Positions 1 through 7,283 of a DNA stretch of 22,548 nucleotides are shown piece by piece (position 1 is the stretch's first letter; each line of letters begins with the position of its first letter). The stretch spans positions 1-22,548 of the forward strand of contig SLAO01000105.1 of assembly GCA_007126835.1 (NCBI GenBank), read 5' to 3'. The position numbers and the translations under genes were made by a program. Below the pieces are notes generated by a model, which searched no databases, was not told the DNA's origin, and saw only the letters and a list, made by a program, of their open reading frames with translations. Source of the stretch: Nitriliruptorales bacterium. Its GTDB lineage: Bacteria > Actinomycetota > Nitriliruptoria > Euzebyales > Egibacteraceae.

Positions 1-5
1 CCCCC

Positions 6-1262
6 GTGACGATCGACCTGCACCAGTTCGCTCTGGCCACCGTCGACACCGCCGCTGACGAGCTCGAGCTCGAAGGGTGGCTGCGCGCGCTGCTGCATCG
101 ACCCGAGCGGTCCATCGCCGTGCAGGTGCCCTACGTCGGCGACGACGGCCAGATCCATGTCGTTCCGGGCTATCGGGTGGCCCACTCGACCGCGCGAGGC
201 CCGGCAAAGGGCGGCACGCGCTTCCACCCAGACGTCACGCCCGAGGAAGTCGCCGGCCTCGCCACGTTGATGAGCGTGAAGACCGCGGTGATGGACCTGC
301 CGCTCGGCGGGGGCAAGGGCGGGGTCACCGTCGACCCCAAGCAGCTGAGCGAGTCCGAGCTGGAGTCCCTCACGCGCAGCTACACCCGCGGGATCGCCGC
401 GAGCATCGGCGCCCACGTCGACATCCCGGCTCCCGACGTCAACACCGGTGAGCGGCACATGGACTGGATGGCCGACGAGTACGCCAGGGTCACCGGCGCG
501 CAGAGCCCGGCGGTGGTCACGGGCAAGTCCGTGGCGGCTGGCGGATCGCTGGGCCGCGACACCGCCACGGCAGCGGGATGCCGGACCGTCACGCTGGCCA
601 GCGCCAAGCGCCTGGGGTTGCCCTGCGACGCGCGGGTGGTGATCCAGGGGTTCGGCAACGCTGGATCGCACCTGGCGACGATGCTGGCCGCCGACGGTCT
701 GCGCGTCGTGGGGGTGTCGGACAGCCGGGGTGGCATCCACGATCCGGAGGGGTTGGACGTTGCCGCAGTCGCGGCCACCAAGGCCGCCCAGGGGTCGGTG
801 ACCGCCTACGACGCCGAGGTGGTCTCACCCGACGAGCTGCTCGGGCTGGACTGCGACATCCTCGTGCCAGCCGCGCTTGAGGGGGCGATCGACGCGCGCG
901 AGGCCGAGACCGTGCGCGCACGGCTCATCACCGAAGCCGCCAACGGCCCCTGCACCGCCGCGGCCGATCGGGTCTTGGCCGATCGCGGCGTGTCGGTCGT
1001 ACCCGACGTGCTCGCTAGCGCCGGCGGGGTCACGGTGTCGTGCTACGAGTGGCAGCAGAACCTCCACGGCGAACGCTGGAGCGCCAGGGAGGTCACCTCC
1101 CGTCTCGAGCAGCGCATGGTCGGAGCTCTCGACGACCTGTGGCGGGTCGCCGAGCAGCGCTCGTTGCCGTTGCGCACAGCCGCCACGGTCCTGGGGGTCG
1201 GGCGCATCGCCGAGGCGTTGATCGACCGTGCCGGGGTGCGTGTGAGCGAACTGGCCTCCTAA
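6..1262 (+). CDS. gdhA: Glu/Leu/Phe/Val-type amino acid dehydrogenase (probable glutamate dehydrogenase)
   Basis: This cytosolic enzyme probably interconverts glutamate and 2-oxoglutarate plus ammonia with NAD(P). The 418-residue length is typical of hexameric family members. Visible motifs are the substrate-binding AKGGTRFHP (Lys68), the catalytic-lysine loop PLGGGKGG (Lys104), PAPDVNT with the conserved Asp144, the Rossmann nucleotide loop GFGNAG at 215-220, EAANGP at about 310-315 and the C-terminal GGVTVSCYEW segment. The last normally reads S-Y-F-E-W, so a Cys sits where Tyr is common. The annotated start is a GTG five bases from the window edge. A longer form beginning outside the window cannot be excluded, although the family alignment looks nearly complete. 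The gene is followed by a regulator on the same strand. Glutamate rather than leucine or valine as substrate is inferred from overall resemblance, not proven. Confidence 0.9.
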   Translation: MTIDLHQFALATVDTAADELELEGWLRALLHRPERSIAVQVPYVGDDGQIHVVPGYRVAHSTARGPAKGGTRFHPDVTPEEVAGLATLMSVKTAVMDLPLGGGKGGVTVDPKQLSESELESLTRSYTRGIAASIGAHVDIPAPDVNTGERHMDWMADEYARVTGAQSPAVVTGKSVAAGGSLGRDTATAAGCRTVTLASAKRLGLPCDARVVIQGFGNAGSHLATMLAADGLRVVGVSDSRGGIHDPEGLDVAAVAATKAAQGSVTAYDAEVVSPDELLGLDCDILVPAALEGAIDAREAETVRARLITEAANGPCTAAADRVLADRGVSVVPDVLASAGGVTVSCYEWQQNLHGERWSAREVTSRLEQRMVGALDDLWRVAEQRSLPLRTAATVLGVGRIAEALIDRAGVRVSELAS

Positions 1263-1306
1263 AGGCCCGGTACGCTGAGTCCGTCACAGCGACGGACCTT
1301 CGACGA

Positions 1307-2506
1307 GTGGCGCTGCCGTTGGAACCGACGAGCGGGACCGCCCTCGTCGATACGCTGATCGACGACGTTCGCATCGGGGACAACCTGGTGTTCCAGGGCG
1401 CCCCTGGAGCGCCCCTCGACTTGCTCGTGGACCGGTTCGTCGCCAGCGCGCAGGGCCGGATCCCCGTGGTGATCGTCAACGTCGCCACACCCTGGCACAC
1501 CCCGATCCGCGATGGCGTCGCCGTGCTCGACTGGTCCCCGGCGGCCACCGGTCAGGCCTCACCCCTCGAGGACGCCATCGCGCCCGGCGCCAGCTTCGAA
1601 CAAGCCCTCGCCTCGCTGGCTGCGGTCGATGAGCGGGTGGGCACCGGCGCGGCGTTCGTCTTCGATCGGCTCACCGCCGTCGAGGCGATCTGGGGCAGCG
1701 ACGCCATGCTGGAGCTGTTCTTGTCGGCGTGTCCGCGGCTGTACCGCAGGCGCAGCCTGGCGGTGTGGCCCGTGGACGCCGATTTGCACCGTCCCACGTT
1801 CCTGCGTCGGCTCGCCGAGATCACCCAGGTCGTCGTCGAGTTCACCTTCGACGACGGCCGGCTGCAGGTCACGGTGCGCAAGGCTGATGGGCGCAGCGCC
1901 AGCGTCGTCGGGCGCAGCGTCCACGCGGAAGTCGTCGACGGTGACCTGCGCGCGACGGACGCGCCCTCCAGCACCCGAGAGCGCCTGGGCACGGTCATCC
2001 GCGACCAGCGCCTGGCGCTGGAGCTGTCCCAAGCCGAGGTCGCACGGCGCGTCGGCATCACCCCTTCGGCCTTGTCGCAGGTGGAGCGGGGGGTGCGCGG
2101 CCCGTCCGGTGACACCCTCATGCGCCTGTGGGAAGTCCTCGGTGTCCCGTTCGGTCCTCCCGAGGCGTCCGAGCGTGGCTACCGCGTGGCGCACCGCAGC
2201 GGGCGGGAGCGCATCGCGCTGCAGGACGGCCTGACCGCGGAGCGGGTGGTCGATGACCCCGCCACCGGCGAGCTGTGGCTCGTCGAGGTCGCACCCGGTG
2301 CGACAGGCGACCGCTCGCCGTTCAACGTCAAGCATCCGGAGGTGGCCACGGTCGTCCGCGGCGTGCTCGACCTCACGGTCAACGGGCGGACCGAGACGCT
2401 CCACGAGGGCGACGCTCTGCTCGCCAGCGACGCCGTCGTCTCGGCCTGGACGAATCCCAGCACCTCCGTGACCGAGGTGGTTTGGACGGTGCACGGGCGG
2501 CAGTGA
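1307..2506 (+). CDS. Three-domain regulator: degenerate KaiC/RecA-like core + XRE HTH + cupin
   Basis: This is a likely DNA-binding regulator of 399 residues. Residues 10-200 look like a KaiC/RAD55-type core: GDNLVFQGAPGAP at 24-36 sits where a Walker A loop should be but lacks the G-K-T/S. A hydrophobic strand ending in Asp (AAFVFD, 115-120) resembles Walker B. Residues 227-280 are an XRE-type helix-turn-helix (LSQAEVARRVGITPSALSQVERG). Residues 325-396 form a cupin-like barrel (HPEVATVVRG...LHEGDALLAS). The open frame runs back into the dehydrogenase, but no start codon exists between there and GTG 1307, so that start was chosen. A weak -10-like TACGCT lies at 1271-1276. XRE-cupin proteins are well-known small-molecule-sensing repressors. 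The added pseudo-ATPase head is unusual. Its effector and targets are unknown; the adjacent dehydrogenase is one candidate target. Confidence 0.75.
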   Translation: MALPLEPTSGTALVDTLIDDVRIGDNLVFQGAPGAPLDLLVDRFVASAQGRIPVVIVNVATPWHTPIRDGVAVLDWSPAATGQASPLEDAIAPGASFEQALASLAAVDERVGTGAAFVFDRLTAVEAIWGSDAMLELFLSACPRLYRRRSLAVWPVDADLHRPTFLRRLAEITQVVVEFTFDDGRLQVTVRKADGRSASVVGRSVHAEVVDGDLRATDAPSSTRERLGTVIRDQRLALELSQAEVARRVGITPSALSQVERGVRGPSGDTLMRLWEVLGVPFGPPEASERGYRVAHRSGRERIALQDGLTAERVVDDPATGELWLVEVAPGATGDRSPFNVKHPEVATVVRGVLDLTVNGRTETLHEGDALLASDAVVSAWTNPSTSVTEVVWTVHGRQ

Positions 2507-2579
2507 GTTCACGTTTTTCGGGTACAGTGAAGCCAGGCTTCACCAACCTGCTCCAAGACCACGTTTGAGGGGTGCTCCT

Positions 2580-3035
2580 ATGGCCACTGGAACGACGACG
2601 CCCCCAGTGCTGACGAGTGAGGGCCGCGAGTGGGTCCAGAGGCGACTGCGACGCGCCTCGGATCGCTTGGCCAGGGTCGAGTCCGAACTGGCCAACGAGC
2701 GGACCGAGGAGCTGCTTCGGGAGCGGTGGCAGCTCACCACTCAGGTCGAGCAGCTCGGGAAGACGCTGCGCGACGCGGTTGCGCCGGGCGATCTGCGCGA
2801 CGACCCGACGATCGTGGAGCTCGGCGACGAGGTCGAGGTCGAGCTCCCCGACGGGTCACGCGAGGCCTTCCTGATCGTCCACCCCCTGGAAGCCGGGATG
2901 GACGAGCACCGGACCTCGAGCGAGGCGCCGCTGGCCGGGGCCGTGCTGGGGCACCGTGTGGGGGATCGGGTCACGGTGGAGACGCCAGCGGGGGTCTATG
3001 GCTGCACGATCATGCGTCGGGACCGCATCGGCTGA
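2580..3035 (+). CDS. GreA/GreB-family transcription factor-like protein
   Basis: This 151-residue protein would bind RNA polymerase through its secondary channel if it acts like its family. Residues 11-66 are charged helical heptads that would form the antiparallel coiled coil. Residues 76-150 resemble the FKBP-like C-terminal domain (VELGDEVEVELPDGS, the L-AGAVLGHRVGDRVTVETPAG stretch, then YGCTIMRR). The ATG at 2580 is chosen because GAGGGG sits 5-6 bases upstream; a TTG at 2565 is the only earlier option. The GreA tip signature D-L-S-E-N, whose acidic residues drive transcript cleavage, is not visible. The protein could therefore be a Gfh/Rnk-like inhibitor or a nucleoside-diphosphate-kinase-regulator-like member rather than a cleavage factor. 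A possible -10 TACAGT lies at 2523-2528. It ends 3 bp from the convergent ASCH gene. Confidence 0.8.
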   Translation: MATGTTTPPVLTSEGREWVQRRLRRASDRLARVESELANERTEELLRERWQLTTQVEQLGKTLRDAVAPGDLRDDPTIVELGDEVEVELPDGSREAFLIVHPLEAGMDEHRTSSEAPLAGAVLGHRVGDRVTVETPAGVYGCTIMRRDRIG

Positions 3036-3038
3036 TCG

Positions 3039-3851
3039 TCAACACTCGTCGGGCCAGCGGACGCGGTCCCACCGCTCACGCCGGGCGAGCTCGGCCATGC
3101 CGGCACGCAGCCGCGTCCCAAGGCTCGCGTCGGAGCCGGTCACGTCGACGGTGATGACGTCGGTGAGCCCGCCCGGCCACGGGCGGAACGTGAGCAGCCC
3201 AGCTAGTTGTCCCCGGTGCTCGATGACGAGGGCCGGAAGCCGGCGCGGGTCGATGGTGCTGCCCACCCCGGTCGCGTCGACCGAATCTGCGCCGCAGCGG
3301 TTGGTCGCGCCGGCGAAGTCAGCGCCGTGGCGGTTGGCCAGCAGGCCGGCCGTCCGGCTTCGGTCGGCGAGGTCGCAGGCGCGCACCCCCTCGGCGAGCC
3401 AATCCACGGCGTCCTCGTCGGGCCAGACCAGCCGGAACCGCTCGAAGGTCAGGTCGAGGGCGTCGGGCGCGTCCACCCCCTGTCGCCGGAAGAAGCAGCG
3501 GTGGGCGTCGAGCCAGCCTTCGTACGTCCGGTCGTTCTCCCCCTCGTCCCAGGCGAACGCGGGGTCGACCGTGTCGAGGCGGCCCACCCGCACCTCGACC
3601 AGCTCCATCACGAAGCACGGCTTGCCACGCCCGTCGAGCAGTCCCCAGCTCTGACCGGCCTCGGGGAAGGGTTGGTCGGCGGTGGGCAGCTCACTTGCCA
3701 CTCCCGCCGTGGCCCGCTTGCGGCCGGCGCGCACCAGCGCGAGTAGCTCGTCAGCGAGCTGCTGCGAGTCCCCGAAGGCGAAGGCGCCGGCCAACCTCCG
3801 TCCGGAGGCCCGCTCGAGCGCCTGGGTCGCCGCTGCTGTCGCGTCTTCCAC
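3039..3851 (-). CDS. ASCH-domain protein with a C-terminal GNAT-like segment
   Basis: Residues 25-143 form an ASCH domain of the YhfF type: FAFGDS, LADELLALVRAGRKRAT (the conserved G-K-x-A-T loop), a central WGLLDGRGKP strand, and the E-G-E-N-D-R-T-Y...W motif before helix AHRCFF. ASCH domains are thought to bind RNA or modified nucleosides. Residues 205-265 resemble the middle of a GNAT acetyltransferase (ALVIEHRGQLAGLLTF, then GTRLRAGMAELARR). The chain stops shortly after, so motif B with the usual N-x-x-A...Y-x-x-x-G-F is missing. The start is ambiguous: GTG 3914 gives 291 residues, but GTG 3851 (270 residues) lies 8 bases after TAGGCT (minus strand, 3865-3860), which fits a leaderless actinobacterial promoter. 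It also avoids overlapping the LuxR relic upstream. Its substrate is unknown. Confidence 0.8.
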   Translation of the reverse strand: MEDATAAATQALERASGRRLAGAFAFGDSQQLADELLALVRAGRKRATAGVASELPTADQPFPEAGQSWGLLDGRGKPCFVMELVEVRVGRLDTVDPAFAWDEGENDRTYEGWLDAHRCFFRRQGVDAPDALDLTFERFRLVWPDEDAVDWLAEGVRACDLADRSRTAGLLANRHGADFAGATNRCGADSVDATGVGSTIDPRRLPALVIEHRGQLAGLLTFRPWPGGLTDVITVDVTGSDASLGTRLRAGMAELARRERWDRVRWPDEC

Positions 3852-3859
3852 AGTGGGTG

Positions 3860-3865
3860 AGCCTA
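3860..3865 (-). promoter_or_regulatory. Candidate -10 element for leaderless ASCH transcript
   Basis: TAGGCT (TAnnnT) reads on the minus strand 8 bases before GTG 3851. The spacing would place the transcription start on or next to that codon. No clear -35 hexamer is visible. This is inference from spacing alone. Confidence 0.35.
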
Positions 3866-3874
3866 TCCCGAGGT

Positions 3875-3997
3875 TCAGCTGGCGTGCGCCACGTGAGCGA
3901 CCGAGCCGCGGCACAGGCGCAGCCCGATGTCGGTCTCGCGCGGGTTCAGCCCGTAGGAGTCGAGCAGGATCCCTACCAGCTCGTGGCTGGCGGGATC
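3875..3997 (-). pseudogene. Relic of a LuxR-type HTH regulator (C-terminal part)
   Basis: About 40 codons on the minus strand read ASHELVGILLDSYGLNPRE, then TDIGLRLCRGSVAHVAHAS and a stop. This closely follows the actinobacterial LuxR pattern '...LLDAYGLTPREREV..LVLRGLSTxxIAxxLHxS', up to the point where the recognition helix (S-P-H-T-V-Q-D-H-L) should start. The recognition helix and the N-terminal sensor part are absent. The upstream continuation of the frame is Arg/Pro-rich and does not look like a protein domain. I read it as a decayed gene fragment between the ASCH gene and the divergent antiporter. A chance match is possible because the segment is short. Confidence 0.45.
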
Positions 3998-4035
3998 TTG
4001 ACGCTGCAAGGTTCGCCTCGGAGGCAGTAGTCTCA

Positions 4036-4040
4036 GGAGC
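4036..4040 (+). promoter_or_regulatory. Ribosome-binding site deciding the antiporter start
   Basis: AGGAG lies about 6 bases before GTG 4046. The alternative GTG 4106 has no comparable purine run. This favours the longer protein. Confidence 0.55.
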
Positions 4041-4045
4041 GGTTC

Positions 4046-5812
4046 GTGGCGTCGCCCGGGCCGCATCCTTCCTGCTCGCTTCGACCGAAACGAGCCCTGC
4101 GCACCGTGGAACCGCTCATCGCTGTCGCCGGACTCGGCGCGGTGGCCTACCTGGTGGGCCGCCTGTTCCGGCGGTTCGTGCCCGAGATCGTCGTTTTCTT
4201 GATCTTCGGCGTCGTCATCGGCCCTGAGGGTCCGCTGGGCCTGCTCGACGAGCAGGCGATCGCGTCGCTGGAGCTGGTGACCCTCGTCGCGCTCGCGGTG
4301 ATCATCTTCCGGCTCGGCGAGCGCTTGCGCCTGTCCGCGCTGACCGGGCTGTGGGGACGGCTCGTTCCGCTCAACGTCGCGCAGCTGCTCGGCACCGGCG
4401 CGCTGGTGTTCGCGGCCACGTCACTGGCGGGGGCAGACCCTCGCCTGGCGCTCGTCCTGGCCATCATCGGGGCGGAGACCGGCGTGCTCACGGTCACCGC
4501 GGTGGTCAAGGAAGAGCGCGCCGACGGCTCGTTCACGGACCTGCTCCTTGCCAGCGTGGGAGTGACCAACGCCGCGGTAGCCGTCCTGTTCGGCTTGGCG
4601 TTCCCGTTCGTGCTCGCGGCCACGGGCGAGGCCGGCACCACGCTGGAGACCGTCGGCGTCTTCGGGCGGATGGTCGTGGCCAGCACCCTGATCGGACTGG
4701 TGGCCGGCTGGCTGCTCGAGCGCTTCGGCGCAGACATCGAGACCTCCGGCGAGCTGCTGCTGTTCCTGCTCATCGTGCTGACCGGTGTCGCCGGGCTGGC
4801 CACGGCCGTGGACGGCTCGGTGGTGGTCGCGGCGCTGGTGACCGGCGTCTATGTCTCCAATCGCGTGCCGTGGTTGTCGAGCCGATACTTCGAAGCGGTG
4901 CAAACCCTCGAGGCCCCGATCTACCTCGTGTTCTTCGTGGTCGCCGGGGCTGGCATCCACCTCGACGCCCTGCGCACCGTCGGCGCGGTGGGCATGGCCT
5001 ACGCCGTCGCCCGCCTCATCGGCAAACTGGGGGGCAGTGCGCTGGGCAGCGCCCTCGACGGTCAAGGCTCCACGTTCCGCGAGGGGGCGCGAATGGGTGC
5101 GGCCTTGCTCCCGCACGCGGGCATGGCCGTGGCGCTGGTCGCCTTCGTGGCCGAGCAGTCCCCCGACCTGGGCCAAGGCGTCGCCGCAGTGGTGCTGGGG
5201 GGCATCGTCGTCTTCGAGCTGTCCGGGCCGCTGTTCACCCGCCGGGCGCTGCGCAACTCCGGTGAGGCGGGACGCGACGAGCCCGGCCGCTCCCGCGTCG
5301 AGGTGCCCGAGCTCGCCGCCCCCCATGGGTTCCAACGGGTCCTGGTCCCGGTCGGCGCGCTGCGGATCGTGCTGCCGCGGATGCCGTTCTTGCTGGATGT
5401 TGTGGCCAGCTTCCAAGCGACGCTGGTGGCCGTGCACATCTCACGACCGGGGTCGGATGAGGCGGAGATCGACGAGCCCGAGGTGTTGACCGTGGTGCGC
5501 GAGCTGGCCGCCGAGCGCGGCGTGCCCTGCGTCACGGTTCACCGGGTTTCCGAGCACATCGGTGAGCAACTCGCTGCTGTGGCCGACGAGGAGTCGGTCG
5601 ATCTGATCGTCATGGGCGAGCCCGCGCGCAGGGCGCTGCTCGAGCCCAAACGGTGGGGGGCCGTGGCGCAACGCGTAACCGAGGCGGTGGACATCCCCGT
5701 GCTGGTGTACCCGGTGGACCCCAGCGATCCCGACGACGTCCCCTACCCGCGGTTGCGCCGTACCGACGTGCAGGAACAGGCGTCGAGTGGGGACGGCGAC
5801 GAGGGCGCGTAG
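4046..5812 (+). CDS. CPA-type cation/proton antiporter with C-terminal UspA-like domain
   Basis: This is a 588-residue inner-membrane protein. Residues 20-400 contain about 12 hydrophobic segments typical of monovalent cation/proton antiporters (VVFLIFGVVIGPEGPLGLL near 50-67; PIYLVFFVVAGAGIHLDAL at 291-309). Residues 428-560 form a cytoplasmic UspA-like fold (GFQRVLVPVG; VDLIVMGEP; a final strand VDIPVLVYPV). The GTG at 4046 is preferred over GTG 4106 because AGGAG lies at 4036-4040, about 6 bases upstream. In this start the first 20 residues are basic and cytosolic. Two oddities are visible. The helix that carries the ion-coupling N-D or D-D pair in CPA families reads S-V-G-V-T-N-A-A (Thr174-Asn175). 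The UspA segment also lacks a clean G-x2-G-x9-G-S/T ATP-binding motif. The transported ion (K+ or Na+) cannot be told. Confidence 0.85.
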   Translation: MASPGPHPSCSLRPKRALRTVEPLIAVAGLGAVAYLVGRLFRRFVPEIVVFLIFGVVIGPEGPLGLLDEQAIASLELVTLVALAVIIFRLGERLRLSALTGLWGRLVPLNVAQLLGTGALVFAATSLAGADPRLALVLAIIGAETGVLTVTAVVKEERADGSFTDLLLASVGVTNAAVAVLFGLAFPFVLAATGEAGTTLETVGVFGRMVVASTLIGLVAGWLLERFGADIETSGELLLFLLIVLTGVAGLATAVDGSVVVAALVTGVYVSNRVPWLSSRYFEAVQTLEAPIYLVFFVVAGAGIHLDALRTVGAVGMAYAVARLIGKLGGSALGSALDGQGSTFREGARMGAALLPHAGMAVALVAFVAEQSPDLGQGVAAVVLGGIVVFELSGPLFTRRALRNSGEAGRDEPGRSRVEVPELAAPHGFQRVLVPVGALRIVLPRMPFLLDVVASFQATLVAVHISRPGSDEAEIDEPEVLTVVRELAAERGVPCVTVHRVSEHIGEQLAAVADEESVDLIVMGEPARRALLEPKRWGAVAQRVTEAVDIPVLVYPVDPSDPDDVPYPRLRRTDVQEQASSGDGDEGA

Positions 5813-5830
5813 GCCTGGCGGCTTGTTCGC

Positions 5831-5857
5831 AGCCTGCTCAGAGCCTGCTCAGGGCTC
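5831..5857. terminator. Direct repeat and short hairpin between convergent genes
   Basis: AGCCTGCTCAG occurs twice head to tail (5831-5841, 5842-5852). GAGCC (5841-5845) can pair with GGCTC (5853-5857). The sequence lies in the 36-bp gap and overlaps the stop codon of the WYL gene. It could end transcription in both directions, but the stem is short and there is no T tract. Confidence 0.3.
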
Positions 5858-6799
5858 GCCGAAACTGGCGGTCAGCCGCTTGCCGACCTCGGCGAGCGTA
5901 TGGCGGAGTTCGGGCGGCTCCTCGACGTCGAAGGGGATGTCGAGCCCCACGAGGTAGTGGGCCAGCCACTCGAGGCTGTCAGCGCCGATGCGCAGCAGCG
6001 TCGAATCGCCGTCTGCTGCGACCACGCCCACCGTGGGCGCGACCCAGCCGGAGACCCGGTCCGCGGGCGCATCAAGCCGGACGACGGCCTTCCACGCATA
6101 CGGTGCGGTGGTGATTGCGTCAGCCACGAGCGCCGCGGCGTCGGGCAGTGGCCTCGCGGCCGCATGGACCCCCTGGGGTTGCACCTCCTCGACGCGGTCC
6201 ACGCGTAGCGTGCGCCACTCGTCCCGGCCACGGTCGAACGCCACGAGGTACCAGCGCCGGTTGGCCTGCACCAGCCGGTACGGCTCGAGGTCCCGTCGCG
6301 TGCGCTGCCCCTGCCGGTCCGTGTAGGCCAACCGCACGCGCTCACGCTCCCGACAGGCGTGCGCCAGCGCGACGAGGACCTCGGGTGCGATGGTGGCCTC
6401 GGCTGCCCCGCCCAACCGCTCGGTGGCGGTGTCCACCGCGCGAACCCGCGACCGCAGCCGGGTGGGGAGCACCTGCTCGAGCTTGGCCAGGGCGGTAAGG
6501 GCGGCTTCGTCGACCCCGGTGACGCCACTGCCGGCGGCGCTGCGCAAGGCGATGGTCGCGGCGACGGCCTCGTCGTCCGTCAGCGCCAGTGGTGGCAGCG
6601 CCTGACCTCCCACGAGCCGGTAGCCGCCGTGCGGTCCAGCCTCCGCGTCGACCATGTAGCCCAGGTCGCGCAGCCGGGCGACGTCGCGCCGTACGGTGCG
6701 CGCGGTCACCTCGAGGCGTTGCGCCAGCGCGTCGGCCGTCCAGGTGGGTTGGCGCTGGAGCAACGCCAGCAGGTGCAGCAGGCGCGCAAGGGTGTCCAC
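5849..6799 (-). CDS. WYL-domain transcriptional regulator (DeoR-like HTH, YafY type)
   Basis: This 316-residue DNA-binding protein has the standard family layout. Residues 1-60 are the winged helix-turn-helix (TADALAQRLEVTARTVRRDVARLRDLGY, wing GPHGGYRL). Residues 140-205 are the WYL domain with the namesake RRWYLVAFD at 181-189 and the conserved Arg in RTLRVDRV. Residues 220-312 are the WCX extension. WYL domains are thought to sense nucleic acids or small ligands. The start is GTG 6799; no strong ribosome-binding site is visible. The gene is divergent from a 99-residue protein. The 83-bp gap holds two perfect inverted repeats, a typical arrangement for a regulator that controls itself and its neighbour. 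The regulated function is unknown. Confidence 0.9.
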   Translation of the reverse strand: MDTLARLLHLLALLQRQPTWTADALAQRLEVTARTVRRDVARLRDLGYMVDAEAGPHGGYRLVGGQALPPLALTDDEAVAATIALRSAAGSGVTGVDEAALTALAKLEQVLPTRLRSRVRAVDTATERLGGAAEATIAPEVLVALAHACRERERVRLAYTDRQGQRTRRDLEPYRLVQANRRWYLVAFDRGRDEWRTLRVDRVEEVQPQGVHAAARPLPDAAALVADAITTAPYAWKAVVRLDAPADRVSGWVAPTVGVVAADGDSTLLRIGADSLEWLAHYLVGLDIPFDVEEPPELRHTLAEVGKRLTASFGEP

Positions 6800-6804
6800 A
6801 TCCG

Positions 6805-6820
6805 GGATCTTCGCAGATCC
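6805..6820. promoter_or_regulatory. Inverted repeat near the WYL gene start
   Basis: GGATCT (6805-6810) and AGATCC (6815-6820) form a perfect 6-bp inverted repeat around TCGC. It lies 5 bp before the WYL start codon, so it could be an autoregulatory operator or a leader hairpin. Confidence 0.4.
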
Positions 6821-6822
6821 GC

Positions 6823-6837
6823 GGACAGGTCCTGTCC
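6823..6837. promoter_or_regulatory. Candidate WYL-regulator operator (15-bp palindrome)
   Basis: GGACAGG T CCTGTCC is a perfect 7-bp inverted repeat with one central base. It lies mid-way between two divergent genes, just upstream of a possible -10 TAGGTT (6850-6855) for the plus-strand gene. Regulators of this type usually bind such palindromes beside their own gene. Binding by this protein is inferred. Confidence 0.5.
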
Positions 6838-6882
6838 TCGTTGGCTCCTAGGTTGAACCCATCCACCAAAGGGGGCGTGGGC

Positions 6883-7182
6883 ATGTGGCACTTCGACTAC
6901 CGGACGGTCGAGCAGCACTGCCAGGAGCGGCGCCGCGACGCCGCGATGCACCGGCTGCTTAAGGATGCCCGGTCTTCTGAGGTACGGATGGGTCTATGGG
7001 CCCCGGCGTGGCTGTGGGTGCGGTCGCGGCTGGTGGTCTGGCTGGGCCATATCCCCCCACTCGGCAGGCGCCGGAGGGTCGGAGCGCGGGTCCACCCTCG
7101 GACTGATGCTCCGCGGCCAGCGTCGATGCCTCGGTCCACTCGTGACCATGACCCGACGGTCGGCGTGAAGGGTCTGCCGTAG
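6883..7182 (+). CDS. Small hypothetical protein (99 aa)
   Basis: I do not recognise a family for this protein. It begins MWHFDYRTVEQ, has a charged helix (QERRRDAAMHRLLKDARSS), then a Trp-rich hydrophobic stretch (about residues 37-55: MGLWAPAWLWVRSRLVVWL) that could be one amphipathic or membrane-spanning helix, and ends in a basic, Arg-rich tail. The frame stays open to 6589 upstream, but that part is the shadow of the WYL gene. The ATG at 6883 is supported by AAAGGGGG about 7 bases before it. It is divergent from the WYL regulator across a gap with two palindromes, so it is a plausible target of that regulator. A membrane-bound or nucleic-acid-binding role would be a guess. Confidence 0.6.
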   Translation: MWHFDYRTVEQHCQERRRDAAMHRLLKDARSSEVRMGLWAPAWLWVRSRLVVWLGHIPPLGRRRRVGARVHPRTDAPRPASMPRSTRDHDPTVGVKGLP

Positions 7183-7283
7183 CACCCAGTACCGCCAACT
7201 GCGCCTTCCACTGACCTGCGGGGAGGCACGATGTCGGTGGCCACCTCGCCATCGCTGGGCCCGGCGGCTGGATCGACTTGCTG

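Noticed and set aside
1040..1306. Longer N-terminus for the KaiC-XRE-cupin regulator
   Set aside because: The frame overlaps the dehydrogenase out of frame, is Arg-rich, and has no start codon between the dehydrogenase stop and GTG 1307.
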